NCBI RefSeq assembly: GCF_003355155.1
Contig: NZ_CP031320.1
Coordinates: 4,765,367 to 4,829,366 of the forward strand
DNA length: 64,000 nt
Reading direction: 5' to 3'
Source: Streptomyces armeniacus
GTDB taxonomy: Bacteria; Actinomycetota; Actinomycetes; Streptomycetales; Streptomycetaceae
The notes beneath the pieces were generated by a model. That model was not told the DNA's origin, searched no databases, and saw nothing but the letters and a program-made list of their open reading frames with translations. Positions 16,575-25,410 of the stretch are shown here, piece by piece. Numbering within the stretch: the stretch's first letter is position 1; the number at the start of each line of letters is the position of its first letter. The translations under genes and the position numbers were made by a program.

Positions 16575-17987
16575 ATGGGGATAGTTGCCGGTCTCGACAG
16601 TTCAGCTGAGTACACCCGTATCGTCGTCTGCGACGCCGACACGGGTGCCGTCGTCAAGCAGGGATACGCGGAGCACCCCGCCGAACGGGACGATCCGCAG
16701 TCCTGGCTGATGTCACTCGGCAAGGCCGCGAGCACGGGCCAGCTGGCGGACGTACGCGCCATCGGCGTCTCCGCGCAGCAGCAGGGCCTGCTCACGCTCG
16801 ACTCCACGGGCACACCCGTCGGGCCCGCGCTCCTCGGCAACGACAAGCGCATGCAGACCGCCGCCGCCGACCTCGGCGAGGCGCTGGGCGGCCGGGAGGC
16901 GTGGGCGCAGGCCGTAGGCGCCGTACCGCAGGCTGCGCACCCGGTGTCCAAGCTGCGCTGGCTCGCCCGCAACGAACCCGAGGCCGCCCAGCGCGTCGCC
17001 GAGGTCATGCAGCCACACGACTGGCTGGTCTGGCAGCTGCTCGGCCGCCCCGAGCAGCGTACGACCGACCGCGGCGACGCCTCCGGCACCGGCTACTGGT
17101 CCGCGGCCACCGAGACGTACCGGCCCGACCTCGTCGAGCTCGCCCTCGGCCACCAGGTGCGGCTGCCCGACGTGATCGGCCCGGCCGCGACCGCCGGGCA
17201 CACCCCGGAAGGGCTGCTGATCTCCGCCGGGACGGGCGAGACGATGGCCGCGGCGTTCGGCCTGGGGGTCGGGATCGGGGACGCGGTGGTGTCGCTCGGC
17301 GCCTCCGGTTCCGTGTTCGCCGTGCACCACGAGGCGCTGACCGACCCGACGGGCACCATCACCTCGTTCGCCGACGCCACCGGCATGCACCTGCCGGTCG
17401 TACGGACGCTCAACGCCGTACGGGTCCTGCGCGGCACCGCCGAGATGCTGGGCACGGACCTGGACGGGCTGTCCGAGCTGGCGCTGAAGTCCACGCCCGG
17501 CGCCTCCGGGATGGTGCTGCTCCCCTATCTCGAGGGCGAACGCACCCCCGATCTGCCGCACACCGCCGGCTCCCTGCACGGGCTGCGCCGCGAGAGCATG
17601 CGGCCGGAACATCTGGCACGGGCCGGCCTCGAAGGCATGCTGTGCGGCCTGGCCGACGCCCTGGACGTCCTGCGGAACCGCGGCGTCCAGGTGCGGCGGG
17701 TGTTCCTGCTGGGCGCGGCGGCCGACCTGCCCGCCGTACAGGCGGCGGCACCCGGCCTGTTCGGCGCGCAGATCATGGTCCCGCAGCCCGCCGACTACAC
17801 GGCCCTCGGCGCGGCCCGCCAGGCCGCCTGGGCCCTCTCCGGCGGCGGCGCGCCCCCGGCATGGCCGGCGGCGGAGTGCCAGGTGTTCGACGCGGGAGAG
17901 ACAGGCGACGACGCGGCGGTGGGCCAGGCGGTCCGCCAGCAGTTCGTCACGGTCCGCGAGCAGACGCACCCGGGGGCGTTCGCCTGA
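16575..17987 (+). CDS. FGGY-family carbohydrate kinase, xylulokinase-like
   Basis: A 470-residue sugar kinase. The phosphate-binding N-terminal motif is GIVAGLDSSAEYTRIVVCD; ISAGTGETMAAAFGLGVG and VSLGASGSVFAV belong to the ATPase fold, and the FGGY C-terminal signature region is RRVFLLGAAADLPAVQAAAPGLFG. It lacks some residues common in true XylB (for instance the usual GxQMHG is GVSAQQQG), so D-xylulose as substrate is only likely. Start ATG 16575; GTG 16569 is two codons earlier. Stands alone between the SDR and aldo/keto reductase genes. Confidence 0.85.
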   Translation: MGIVAGLDSSAEYTRIVVCDADTGAVVKQGYAEHPAERDDPQSWLMSLGKAASTGQLADVRAIGVSAQQQGLLTLDSTGTPVGPALLGNDKRMQTAAADLGEALGGREAWAQAVGAVPQAAHPVSKLRWLARNEPEAAQRVAEVMQPHDWLVWQLLGRPEQRTTDRGDASGTGYWSAATETYRPDLVELALGHQVRLPDVIGPAATAGHTPEGLLISAGTGETMAAAFGLGVGIGDAVVSLGASGSVFAVHHEALTDPTGTITSFADATGMHLPVVRTLNAVRVLRGTAEMLGTDLDGLSELALKSTPGASGMVLLPYLEGERTPDLPHTAGSLHGLRRESMRPEHLARAGLEGMLCGLADALDVLRNRGVQVRRVFLLGAAADLPAVQAAAPGLFGAQIMVPQPADYTALGAARQAAWALSGGGAPPAWPAAECQVFDAGETGDDAAVGQAVRQQFVTVREQTHPGAFA

Positions 17988-18010
17988 GGGTCTGCGCCGG
18001 CTGACGCGGG

Positions 18011-18070
18011 TCAGTTCCCCGCGGCTCCGTTCCCCGCGAGTCAGTTCCCCGCGGGTCAGTTCCCCGCACC
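18011..18070 (+). repeat. 15-bp tandem repeat made from the 3' end of the aldo/keto reductase gene
   Basis: Four 15-bp units start at 18011, 18026, 18041 and 18056, each a variant of tcagttccccgcggg. The last unit is the real end of the minus-strand gene (stop TGA at 18056-18058); the others are downstream copies that keep the GGGAAC core, two of them with the stop. Confidence 0.85.
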
Positions 18071-19051
18071 GAGGCTCGACATGAACGCCGACGGGTAGCG
18101 GTCGCCCCGTGCCGCGCCCCGCGGCACCGCCTTCTCGATCTCCGCGAGGTCGTCCGGGGTGAGGTCCACGTCCAGCGCGGGCAGCGCCTCGGCCAGCCGC
18201 TCGCGGGTACGGGCGCCGACCAGCGGCACGATGCTCTCGCCCTGCGCGGCCACCCAGGCGATGGCCAGCTGCGCGACGGTGCACTCCTTCGCCTCGGCGA
18301 CCCGGCGCAGCGCGTCCACGAGGGCGAGGTTGTGTGTCACGTTCTCCTTGGAGAACCGCGGGCTGAAGGCGCGGGCGTCGCCGGGGCCGCCGGAGTACCC
18401 CGAGTGCCAGTGCCCGGAGATGAGGCCGCGGCTGAGGACGCCGTACGCGGTCATGCCGATGCCGAGCTCCCGCAGCGTCGGCAGGATGTCCTCCTCCACC
18501 GCGCGGGAGATCAGCGAGTACTCGAACTGCAGGTCCGCGACGGGGTGTACGGCGTGCGCCCGGCGTACCGTCGCCGCGTCGACCTCGGAGAGGCCGAGGT
18601 GGCGCACGTACCCGGCGTCGATCATCTCCTTGATCGCGCCGACGGTCTCCTCGATCGGCACGGCCGGGTCCAGGCGGGCGGGACGGTAGATGTCGATGTG
18701 GTCCGTGCCGAGCCGGGTCAGCGAGTACGCCAGGAAGTTCTTCAGCGCCTGGGGGCGGCCGTCGATCCCGCCGAACTCGTGGCCGGGACCCCGCAGCACG
18801 CCGAACTTGACACTCAGCCGGTAGCTGTCCCGGTCCCGGCCGCGCAGCGCCTCGGCGAGGAACAGCTCGTTGTGGCCCATGGCGTAGAAGTCGCCAGTGT
18901 CGATCAGCGTGACCCCGGCCTCCAGCGCGGCGTGCACGGTGGCGGTGCTCTCCGCGCGGTCGGTCGCGCCGTACGCGTCCGACATGCCCATCGCGCCCAG
19001 GCCCAGCGCGGATACGGCGGGCCCGGTGCTGCCCAGGGTTCGTGTCTGCAT
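18056..19051 (-). CDS. Aldo/keto reductase with altered catalytic tetrad
   Basis: A 331-residue (beta/alpha)8 reductase. Asp51, Tyr56 and Lys82 of the catalytic tetrad are present (TLIDTGDFY, LSVKFG). The usual His, expected in a YYQHR-type motif after the HIDIY strand, is replaced by Ala125 in IYRPARLDP. NADPH-binding residues are at SIVPLVGARTRERL. I recall related actinomycete proteins with the same IYRPARLDP motif, so it may be a subfamily feature. Divergent from the MmyB-like regulator at 19203, a common pairing. Confidence 0.9.
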   Translation of the reverse strand: MQTRTLGSTGPAVSALGLGAMGMSDAYGATDRAESTATVHAALEAGVTLIDTGDFYAMGHNELFLAEALRGRDRDSYRLSVKFGVLRGPGHEFGGIDGRPQALKNFLAYSLTRLGTDHIDIYRPARLDPAVPIEETVGAIKEMIDAGYVRHLGLSEVDAATVRRAHAVHPVADLQFEYSLISRAVEEDILPTLRELGIGMTAYGVLSRGLISGHWHSGYSGGPGDARAFSPRFSKENVTHNLALVDALRRVAEAKECTVAQLAIAWVAAQGESIVPLVGARTRERLAEALPALDVDLTPDDLAEIEKAVPRGAARGDRYPSAFMSSLGAGN

Positions 19052-19160
19052 CGCGGTCTCCTCAGTCGTACGGGTCGCCGGACGTACGGGGCGCCGGCCT
19101 GGGACCCAGCCTGCGCCCGCGCGGCGCCGTACGGGAGCGGACTGTTGATCATGGGAGAGC

Positions 19161-19187
19161 CGCTCCCTGGATCGCCCTCAGGGAGCG
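19161..19187. promoter_or_regulatory. Inverted repeat between aldo/keto reductase and regulator
   Basis: Perfect 9-bp arms CGCTCCCTG (19161-19169) and CAGGGAGCG (19179-19187) separated by 9 bp lie 16-42 bp upstream of the regulator start in the divergent promoter region. Probable operator for the MmyB-like regulator. Confidence 0.68.
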
Positions 19188-19202
19188 AGGGACGATTGGG
19201 GC

Positions 19203-20090
19203 ATGGAACGTGACGAGCTCGCCGACTTCCTCCGCCACCGACGCGAGGCGATCCGCCCCGCCGAGGTCGGCATCCCCGACGGCCCGCGCCGCCGCACCAA
19301 CGGGCTGCGCCGGGAAGAGGTGGCGATGCTCGCGGGCATGTCGGTGGACTACGTCGTACGCCTCGAGCAGGGCCGCAGCAGCCAGCCCTCGGTCCAGCTG
19401 CTCGGCGCGCTGGCGCGGGCGCTGCGGCTGTCCGACGACGAGCGCAGCCATCTGTTCCATCTGGCCGGCCACCAGCCGCCGCCCGCCGACGGTGTGGCCC
19501 GGCTGGCCCGCGCCGGCCTGATCCGCATGCTCGACCTGCTCGGCGACACCCCGGCCATGGTGCTGTCCGACCTGGGCGAGGTGCTCGCCCAGAACCGTAC
19601 GTCCGTGCTGATGGCGGGCGACCTCACCGGCCACTCCGGGGACCGGCGCTACGTCGTGTACCGCTGGTTCACCGAAACCGGCGTACGCTTCAGCCCGCCC
19701 GAGGAGCAGGAGCACCAGTCCCGCCAGCTCGTGGCCGACCTGCGCGCCGCCGTCGGCCGCCGGTCCGGGGATCCCGAAGTCGCCGGGCTCGTCGAGCGGT
19801 TGCAGGCCGCGAGCGCCGAGTTCAGCCGGCTCTGGGCCGCGCACGAGGTGGCCGTACGGCGCGCCGACCGCAAGACTCTGCTGCACCCGCGGGTGGGCCG
19901 CCTGCTGATGGACTGCGAGACGCTGGTCACGCCCGACCAGCGCCAGCAGCTGCTGGTGCTCACGCCGGCGGACGCGGAGACCCGCGAACGGCTGGAGCTG
20001 CTGCGGGTGCTCGGCGTCGAGGAGTTCCCCGCGGGCCCGGCAGGTCCGGCGGGTCCGGGCCACAACTCCCCTTCCGCTCCCGGCAATTGA
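19203..20090 (+). CDS. XRE-family regulator with MmyB-like ligand domain
   Basis: A 295-residue regulator. The N-terminal helix-turn-helix is NGLRREEVAMLAGMSVDYVVRLEQGRSSQPSVQLLGALARAL (about residues 36-80). The rest is an MmyB-type ligand-binding domain (MVLSDLGEVLAQN, DRRYVVYRWFTE, FSRLWAAHEVAVRRADRKTLLHPRVGRL, QQLLVLTPADAET). These regulators usually repress a divergent oxidoreductase gene, here the aldo/keto reductase. The C-terminal tail is a Gly-Pro-Ala repeat. ATG 19203 is the start. Confidence 0.92.
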   Translation: MERDELADFLRHRREAIRPAEVGIPDGPRRRTNGLRREEVAMLAGMSVDYVVRLEQGRSSQPSVQLLGALARALRLSDDERSHLFHLAGHQPPPADGVARLARAGLIRMLDLLGDTPAMVLSDLGEVLAQNRTSVLMAGDLTGHSGDRRYVVYRWFTETGVRFSPPEEQEHQSRQLVADLRAAVGRRSGDPEVAGLVERLQAASAEFSRLWAAHEVAVRRADRKTLLHPRVGRLLMDCETLVTPDQRQQLLVLTPADAETRERLELLRVLGVEEFPAGPAGPAGPGHNSPSAPGN

Positions 20091-20110
20091 GCAATTCCGA
20101 TTATCTCCAC

Positions 20111-20130
20111 ATTCACCGGTGGTGGTGAAT
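20111..20130. promoter_or_regulatory. Inverted repeat upstream of secreted beta-trefoil gene
   Basis: ATTCACC and GGTGAAT form 7-bp perfect arms with a 6-bp spacer in an unusually AT-rich gap (20091-20214). It could be an operator or a terminator for the regulator gene. Confidence 0.4.
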
Positions 20131-20214
20131 CCGGCACCTCGGCCTTGTTGGTAATCAACCCCTCGCATCAGACTTTTAACGCTCACCGCAGTAATCCGAA
20201 AAGAGGGGTTTCCT

Positions 20215-20775
20215 GTGCCCAATCTGGCTCGTTCGGTCCGCAACACCTCCGCCGTGGCCGCCGCCCTCGCCTGCGCCCTGCTCGCCACCGCGCCCCAGGC
20301 GAGCGCGGCCACACCCAACCGGGACATGGTCAACCGCATGGACGGGAGCCGGCTCGCGCTCTTGTCGGACAGCACCGCGGAGAACGCGCAGGCGATCACC
20401 CTCCGCGACCCCGCGTACAACTACAAGACGGAGCGGTGGGAAACGGATTTCGCCAGGGACGGCGCGGGAAACTGGTACGGCACGATTCGGAACCAGGCCG
20501 CCAACAAGTGTCTGCAGCCCGCCGATTCGGCACCGCAGCGCAGGGGCACCATCGTCGTCAAGGCCTGCGACGGAAGTGACGCCCAGAAGTGGCTCGCGAC
20601 CCCGGACGACGGCGGCGGCACCAGCTGGTGGCAGTACCGCCCCAAGACCGCCGAGGATCTCGCGATGACCCTCAACCGCTATCAGGGCAGCGGCGCCTGG
20701 GACACCCTCTACCTCGACACCGCCTACAAGTACCCGAGCACCGACCGGCTGTGGAAGTTCGAGCCCAACTCCTGA
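20215..20775 (+). CDS. Small secreted ricin-type beta-trefoil protein
   Basis: A 186-residue exported protein. The signal peptide (residues about 1-31, ending QASAAT) is followed by a single domain with QAANKCLQPADS, GTIVVKACDGSDAQKWLA and a final RLWKFEP. The CLQ and QKW motifs are those of ricin-type carbohydrate-binding repeats. Nothing catalytic is attached, so it may be a free lectin-like protein. Start is GTG with AGAGGGG 6 nt upstream. The AT-rich leader suggests strong or regulated expression. Confidence 0.72.
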   Translation: MPNLARSVRNTSAVAAALACALLATAPQASAATPNRDMVNRMDGSRLALLSDSTAENAQAITLRDPAYNYKTERWETDFARDGAGNWYGTIRNQAANKCLQPADSAPQRRGTIVVKACDGSDAQKWLATPDDGGGTSWWQYRPKTAEDLAMTLNRYQGSGAWDTLYLDTAYKYPSTDRLWKFEPNS

Positions 20776-20807
20776 CGGCACGCCCCGCCCCGGCCCGGCC
20801 GGGGCCC

Positions 20808-20848
20808 GCATGCCCTCACCCGGGTGCCTCGTACGGGTGGGGGCATGC
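20808..20848. terminator. Bidirectional terminator hairpin
   Basis: A 15-bp stem, GCATGCCCTCACCCG against CGGGTGGGGGCATGC with one T-G wobble, and an 11-nt loop. It lies between the convergent beta-trefoil and sigma factor genes. Confidence 0.8.
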
Positions 20849-20950
20849 GCCTGGCCCGCGCGTGCCCGTGCTCGCGATCCCCGCGGTCCCGCGAGCCGCC
20901 GCCGGCCGTGACAGCCGCCGGGCCCGGACGGCCACCGGCCCGGACAGCCG

Positions 20951-22204
20951 CTAGTCCAGGTAGCCGCGCAGCTGGTCCGCGAAGGCGTGGTCGCGCAGCT
21001 TGTTGAGGGTCTTCGACTCGATCTGCCGGATGCGTTCGCGCGTGACGCCGAAGATGCGCCCTATCTCCTCCAGCGTGCGGGGTCTGCCGTCGGCCAGCCC
21101 GTAGCGGAGCTGTACGACCTTGCGTTCGCGCTCGCCGAGCGTGGACAGCACCGCCTCCAGGTGCTCGCGGAGCAGCAGGAACGCGGCCGACTCCACGGGT
21201 GAGGGCGCGTCGCCGTCCTCGATCAGGTCGCCGAGGTTGACGTCGTCTTCCTCGCCGACCGGCGCGTGCAGCGACACCGGCTCCTGGGCGAGCCGCAGCA
21301 CCTCGGTGACGCGTTCCTCGGTCAACTCCAGGTGCGCCGCGACCTCTTCGGCCGTCGGCTCCTGGCCGCGCTCCTGGAGCATGCGGCGCTGCACCCGTAC
21401 GACGCGGTTGATCAGCTCGACGACGTGCACCGGGACGCGGATCGTACGGGCCTGGTCGGCGAGCGCGCGTGACATGGCCTGCCGGATCCACCAGGTCGCG
21501 TACGTCGAGAACTTGTAGCCGCGCGCGTAGTCGAACTTCTCCACCGCGCGTATCAGCCCGAGGTTGCCCTCCTGTACGAGGTCCAGCATGGTCAGGCCGC
21601 GGCCCACATAGCGTTTGGCGACGGAGACGACGAGCCGGAGGTTGGCCTCGATGAGGCGGCGCTTGGCCATCCGGCCGAGCACCACGATCTTGTCGAGGTC
21701 CAGGGCGAGCTGCGTGTCCAGGTCGCCGGCCGAGCTCAGCCGCTCCTCGGCGAACAGTCCCGCCTCGACGCGGCGTGCCAGCTCGACCTCGTCGGCGGCG
21801 GACAGCAGCGGAATGCGGCCGATCTCGCGCAGGTACTGGCGGAACAGGTCGGCGGAGGGCCCGCTGCCCACCCCCGTACCGGGCTTCGCGGCCGGTTGCG
21901 CGTCCGGGTCCGGCTCCGGGTGGCCGGCCTGCGGCGGTACGGTCTCGGGGTACGGCGGCAGGTCGGCCGGCGCGGAGTGCGCGGCCGGCGGAGAGACCGC
22001 CGTGGCGGCGGGGGCGGCGTCGGTCAGGGTCTGGGTCTGCACGGGGGCGACCTCCAAGGTGATCGCTGCCGGTTCGGGGGCGGCGTGCGGAACTCCGGGA
22101 ACGGTCGCGGCCAAGCCGCGCCCCGTCCCGTGAACGATGTGCGGATCCGCGGGGGGCTGTGGCCCCTCCCGGCCAGCACCGCCGCGCTCCGATGACTCAG
22201 GCAC
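20951..22204 (-). CDS. hrdA: Sigma-70 family principal-like sigma factor, HrdA-like
   Basis: A 417-residue group 1/2 sigma factor. Residues 1-115 are Pro/Ala-rich with no conserved region 1.1. Region 1.2 begins [21 protein letters not shown]. Region 2 contains [52 protein letters not shown], and region 4 ends [21 protein letters not shown]. It is too short for HrdB. The hrdA name rests on size and on remembered synteny with dnaG in Streptomyces, so HrdC or HrdD remain possible. Start is GTG. Its 5' region is shielded from upstream transcription by the hairpin at 22347-22376. Confidence 0.9.
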   Translation of the reverse strand: MPESSERGGAGREGPQPPADPHIVHGTGRGLAATVPGVPHAAPEPAAITLEVAPVQTQTLTDAAPAATAVSPPAAHSAPADLPPYPETVPPQAGHPEPDPDAQPAAKPGTGVGSGPSADLFRQYLREIGRIPLLSAADEVELARRVEAGLFAEERLSSAGDLDTQLALDLDKIVVLGRMAKRRLIEANLRLVVSVAKRYVGRGLTMLDLVQEGNLGLIRAVEKFDYARGYKFSTYATWWIRQAMSRALADQARTIRVPVHVVELINRVVRVQRRMLQERGQEPTAEEVAAHLELTEERVTEVLRLAQEPVSLHAPVGEEDDVNLGDLIEDGDAPSPVESAAFLLLREHLEAVLSTLGERERKVVQLRYGLADGRPRTLEEIGRIFGVTRERIRQIESKTLNKLRDHAFADQLRGYLD

Positions 22205-22212
22205 CGCTCACC

Positions 22213-22232
22213 AGTGTGGAGTACGACACACT
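22213..22232. promoter_or_regulatory. Small inverted repeat in sigma factor leader
   Basis: AGTGTG and CACACT arms around an 8-bp centre, only about 10 bp upstream of the GTG start. Could be an operator or an mRNA hairpin near the ribosome site. Weak on its own. Confidence 0.3.
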
Positions 22233-22346
22233 CCCGCCACGAGAGTCGTGCGCGCAGTTTTTGCCGTACGCGTTCACCCGCTGCTCACGTTCCCCCGCGG
22301 AGGGTGTTCCCCTGCAGCGCAGGGGCCCCGTGCCGCGCAGGAGACG

Positions 22347-22376
22347 GCGCCCGCCCCGTCGGAACGGGGCGGGCGC
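22347..22376. terminator. GC-rich hairpin between snapalysin and sigma factor genes
   Basis: Perfect 13-bp arms GCGCCCGCCCCGT and ACGGGGCGGGCGC with a 4-nt loop. It lies about 100 bp after the snapalysin stop and would end its transcript before the sigma factor promoter. A smaller 7-bp hairpin (CCCCTGC-agc-GCAGGGG, 22309-22325) follows. Confidence 0.78.
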
Positions 22377-22452
22377 GGGCGCCGCGGGTCGCGGGTCGCG
22401 GGCGGCGCGTTACGGTGCGCGGGCGGCGGCCGTGGCCGCCGTGACCGCTGCC

Positions 22453-22477
22453 GTCACGTCACGTCACGTCACGTCAC
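22453..22477 (+). repeat. Pentanucleotide repeat at the snapalysin stop
   Basis: Five tandem copies of GTCAC. The last copy contains the stop codon of the minus-strand snapalysin gene (22474-22476). Unit length 5 means gain or loss of a unit would not alter the protein. Confidence 0.85.
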
Positions 22478-23154
22478 GGCTTGAACGCGCTGCTCAGGCC
22501 GTACCGCCAGAGCTGGTCCACGCGGGCGCTCTCCTGCGGGTTCGGGCGGGCGTTGGTGCAGGACGGGCCGGGGCCGCCGCCGGACATCAGCTCGCTGCAC
22601 GGGCCCTGGTAGTGGTCGGGCAGACCGAGGATGTGGCCGGTCTCGTGCGAGACGATCCGCAGCGAGTTGTACTGCTGGCTCTGCCGGTAGTCGATGAAGA
22701 CGTAGCCGTGGCCACGGCCGTCGGTCTGCGCGTAGCTGCCGCGCGGGCTGTTGCCCTCGCGGTACGAGAAGTCGCCGCTGCCCGCGGTCTCCTGCAGCTT
22801 CACGTTGTTGACCGAGGAGTTCCAGATCTGGGTGCTCTGGGATATCTGGCCCTGGTATCTGGGCGCGGCGCTGTCGTTGTACGTGATGGTGACGGCCTGG
22901 ATGCCGGGCTTGGCCGCCTGCTTCTTCGCGGCGATCTTCTGGATCGCCGCGAACACCTTGCTGTGCTCGGCCCGCTGGGCGGCCGTGCCGCCGCCGGTGT
23001 AGGCGGCCGTCACGGAGTTCGCGGACGCGTGCGGCGCGGACGCCTTGGGTGCGGCGGGGGGCGCTGCGGTGGTCGCGGCGGGCGCCGCGGCCAGGCTCGC
23101 GACCGCCAAGCCGAGACCGAGTGCGGTGGAGAGCGCAGTCCTGGAGCGTTTCAC
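22474..23154 (-). CDS. snpA: Snapalysin, secreted M7 zinc metalloprotease
   Basis: A 226-residue secreted protease. The signal peptide (ALSTALGLGLAVASLAAAPAATTAAP) precedes a short propeptide rich in Lys/Gln. The mature domain begins near VTITYNDSAA and has the metzincin motif HETGHILGLPDHYQGPC (HExxHxxGxxD), characteristic of snapalysin, which cleaves at Tyr/Phe. The start is taken as GTG 23154 with AGAGGA upstream; a longer frame to 23313 is Arg-rich and lacks a signal. The divergent LysR regulator often found next to snpA is absent. Confidence 0.92.
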   Translation of the reverse strand: MKRSRTALSTALGLGLAVASLAAAPAATTAAPPAAPKASAPHASANSVTAAYTGGGTAAQRAEHSKVFAAIQKIAAKKQAAKPGIQAVTITYNDSAAPRYQGQISQSTQIWNSSVNNVKLQETAGSGDFSYREGNSPRGSYAQTDGRGHGYVFIDYRQSQQYNSLRIVSHETGHILGLPDHYQGPCSELMSGGGPGPSCTNARPNPQESARVDQLWRYGLSSAFKP

Positions 23155-23201
23155 GGGGGGTGTTCCTCTCGTCTCCGTGGGGGGTGGCCGCAGAACGAGG
23201 G

Positions 23202-23228
23202 GTGTGCGTGCGCGTGTGCGTGTGCGCG
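23202..23228. repeat. Alternating purine-pyrimidine tract upstream of snapalysin
   Basis: 27 nt of strictly alternating G with T or C in the snapalysin leader or promoter region. Such tracts can adopt Z-DNA under negative supercoiling. Confidence 0.6.
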
Positions 23229-23347
23229 GTGGGAGGTGCCGGCGCCTGCGTCTCGTGGGGAGTTCGGTTACCGCAGAGTGTCGGGGAGGCGACCCGCTGT
23301 GCGGAGATGTCAACGGGCGATAGGACCCGGGGATCGCGCGCCCGCGC

Positions 23348-25306
23348 TCAGAGCGCCGCGGCGCCCCGCTCGCGCAGCCCGCGCCCGTACTGCTGCAGCT
23401 CCCACAGCTGCGCCCGCACCGGCGCCGAGCCCTCGTAGTCCCGCCGCGCCTCCATCCGCAGGGCGTTGCCTTCCAGTTCGGCGATACGGGCGTTCACCGC
23501 CGCCAGCCGTACGGCGACCAGCTGCTCCCCCGCGTACGTCTCGTCCGGCTGCCGCGAGATGCGCGGCGCCTCGACGGCCAGCTCGGTGATGAGCGAGCGC
23601 ACGGTGTCGTCCGGCGCCGCGTCCCGTACGCGCGTCAGGAAGTCGCCGTCGGCGTCCGTCACGCCCCCCGCCGCCTCGATCGCCTGCCGCAGCACGGCGT
23701 ACGGCGGCGCGGTGAACTCGTCGGCACCGTACGCGTCGAAGGCCGGGGCGACCAGCTCGGGGCGCTGGAGGGCGAGTTTCAGCAGCTCCCGCTCCACCCG
23801 GTGGGCGGGGCTGCGGAGGTTGAGCGCCGGGCCGCCGCCGGGGCCGTACTGCGGGGACTGCGGCTGCTGTGACTGCTGCTGCGGCCGCTGCTGCGACTGC
23901 GCGTACGGGCCGGCGGCCTGGCCGCCGGGCCCCGTCCCGCGCTGCGGGCCGCCGGGCGGCCGGGAGCCGCGCTCCCGCGCCCAGCGCGCGAGCTGTGCCA
24001 CGCGCTGCACCACGAACTGCGTGTCCATGATGCCGAGCAGCCCCGCCAGCCGTACGGCGTGCTCGTGCTGGATCGCGGCGTCCTTGATCCGCGCCACGAT
24101 CGGCGCCGCCTCCTCCAGCGCCGCCGAACGCCCCTCCGCCGTATCGAGGTTGTGCTGCTCCACCACGGACCGGATCGCGAACTCGAACAGCAGCGTCCGC
24201 CCCTCCACCAGCTCCCGTACGGCCTCGTCGCCCTTGGCGAGCCGCAGCTCGCAGGGGTCCATGCCGCCGGGCGTGATGGCGATCGACGTACGCGCCGCGA
24301 ACTTCTGGTCGTCCTCGAACGCCCGCAGCGCCGCCTTCTGCCCCGCCGCGTCGCCGTCGAAGGTGAAGACGACCTCCGAGCGGGAGTTGTCCATCAGCAC
24401 CCGGCGCAGGATCTTGACGTGGTCGCCGCCGAACGACGTGCCGCACGTCGCGATGGCGCCCGTGACCCCGGCCAGATGGCAGGCCATCACGTCCGTGTAC
24501 CCCTCGACGACGACCGCGCGGCCCGCCTTGGCGATCTCGCGCTTGGCGAGGTCGATGCCGTACAGGACCTGCGATTTGTGGTAGATGGCCGTTTCGGGGG
24601 TGTTGAGGTACTTCGGCCCGTTGTCGTCCTCGCGGAGCTTGCGGGCACCGAAGCCCACCACCTCGCCCGTGATGTCCCGGATCGGCCACAGCAGCCTGCC
24701 CCGGAACCGGTCGATGGGCCTGCCGCTACGGCTGTCCTGGGCCAGCCCGGACAGCACCATCTCCTTGTCCGAAAAGCCCTTGCCGCGCAGGAAACGCACC
24801 AGGTGGTCCCAGCCCGCCGGGGCGTAACCCACCCCGAAGTGCCGCGCCGCCTCCGCGTCGAAGCCGCGCTCGGCCAGGAACCGCCGGCCCACCTCGGCCT
24901 CCGCGCCGTCCAGCTGCTCGGCGTAGAACCGCGCGGCGATCCGGTGCGCCTCCACCAGCCGGGTCCGCTCCCCCTGCTGGCTGGCCCGGCCGTAACCCCC
25001 CTCCTCGTACCGGAGGGTGATCCCGGCCTGCGCGGCCAGCCGCTCCACGGACTCGGAGAAGGACAGGTGGTCGACCTTCATCACGAAGTCGAGGGTGTCC
25101 CCGCCCTCCTGGCAGCCGAAGCAGTGGTACAGGCCCTTGCTGGGGCTGACGGTGAACGACGGCGACTTCTCGTCGTGGAACGGGCACAGGCCCTTGAGAT
25201 TGCCCCCGCCCGCGTTGCGGAGCTGGAGATACTCGGAGACGACGGCGTCGATCGGAACCGCGTTCCGCACCGCCTTCACGTCTTCGTCGTTGATCCTTCC
25301 CGCCAC
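23348..25306 (-). CDS. dnaG: DNA primase DnaG
   Basis: A 652-residue replicative primase. The CHC2 zinc finger uses Cys41, His44, Cys62 and Cys65 (CPFHDEKSPS, YHCFGC). The catalytic core follows with the TOPRIM motif VVVEGYTDVMACH and FTFDGDAAGQKAA. A Gln-rich linker (QSQQRPQQQSQQPQSPQ) separates the core from the C-terminal DnaB-interacting domain beginning near HRVERELLKLALQRPELV. Start is GTG 25306 (AGRINDEDVKAVR); no strong ribosome site. Together with the sigma factor it marks the chromosomal core. Confidence 0.97.
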   Translation of the reverse strand: MAGRINDEDVKAVRNAVPIDAVVSEYLQLRNAGGGNLKGLCPFHDEKSPSFTVSPSKGLYHCFGCQEGGDTLDFVMKVDHLSFSESVERLAAQAGITLRYEEGGYGRASQQGERTRLVEAHRIAARFYAEQLDGAEAEVGRRFLAERGFDAEAARHFGVGYAPAGWDHLVRFLRGKGFSDKEMVLSGLAQDSRSGRPIDRFRGRLLWPIRDITGEVVGFGARKLREDDNGPKYLNTPETAIYHKSQVLYGIDLAKREIAKAGRAVVVEGYTDVMACHLAGVTGAIATCGTSFGGDHVKILRRVLMDNSRSEVVFTFDGDAAGQKAALRAFEDDQKFAARTSIAITPGGMDPCELRLAKGDEAVRELVEGRTLLFEFAIRSVVEQHNLDTAEGRSAALEEAAPIVARIKDAAIQHEHAVRLAGLLGIMDTQFVVQRVAQLARWARERGSRPPGGPQRGTGPGGQAAGPYAQSQQRPQQQSQQPQSPQYGPGGGPALNLRSPAHRVERELLKLALQRPELVAPAFDAYGADEFTAPPYAVLRQAIEAAGGVTDADGDFLTRVRDAAPDDTVRSLITELAVEAPRISRQPDETYAGEQLVAVRLAAVNARIAELEGNALRMEARRDYEGSAPVRAQLWELQQYGRGLRERGAAAL

Positions 25307-25410
25307 GCAGGGAAGTCTACGGTGGGCCGCCGACAGCGGGAGCCGGCACGGGGGTATGGGCGGTGGCGGGCGGGGGCGGGGCTTGCGCGTACGCCGCGCG
25401 CTGCTTGCCC

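Noticed and set aside
20951..22204. Annotation as the essential principal sigma factor HrdB
   Set aside because: At 417 residues, with no long acidic N-terminal part, it is too short. It fits HrdA/C/D.
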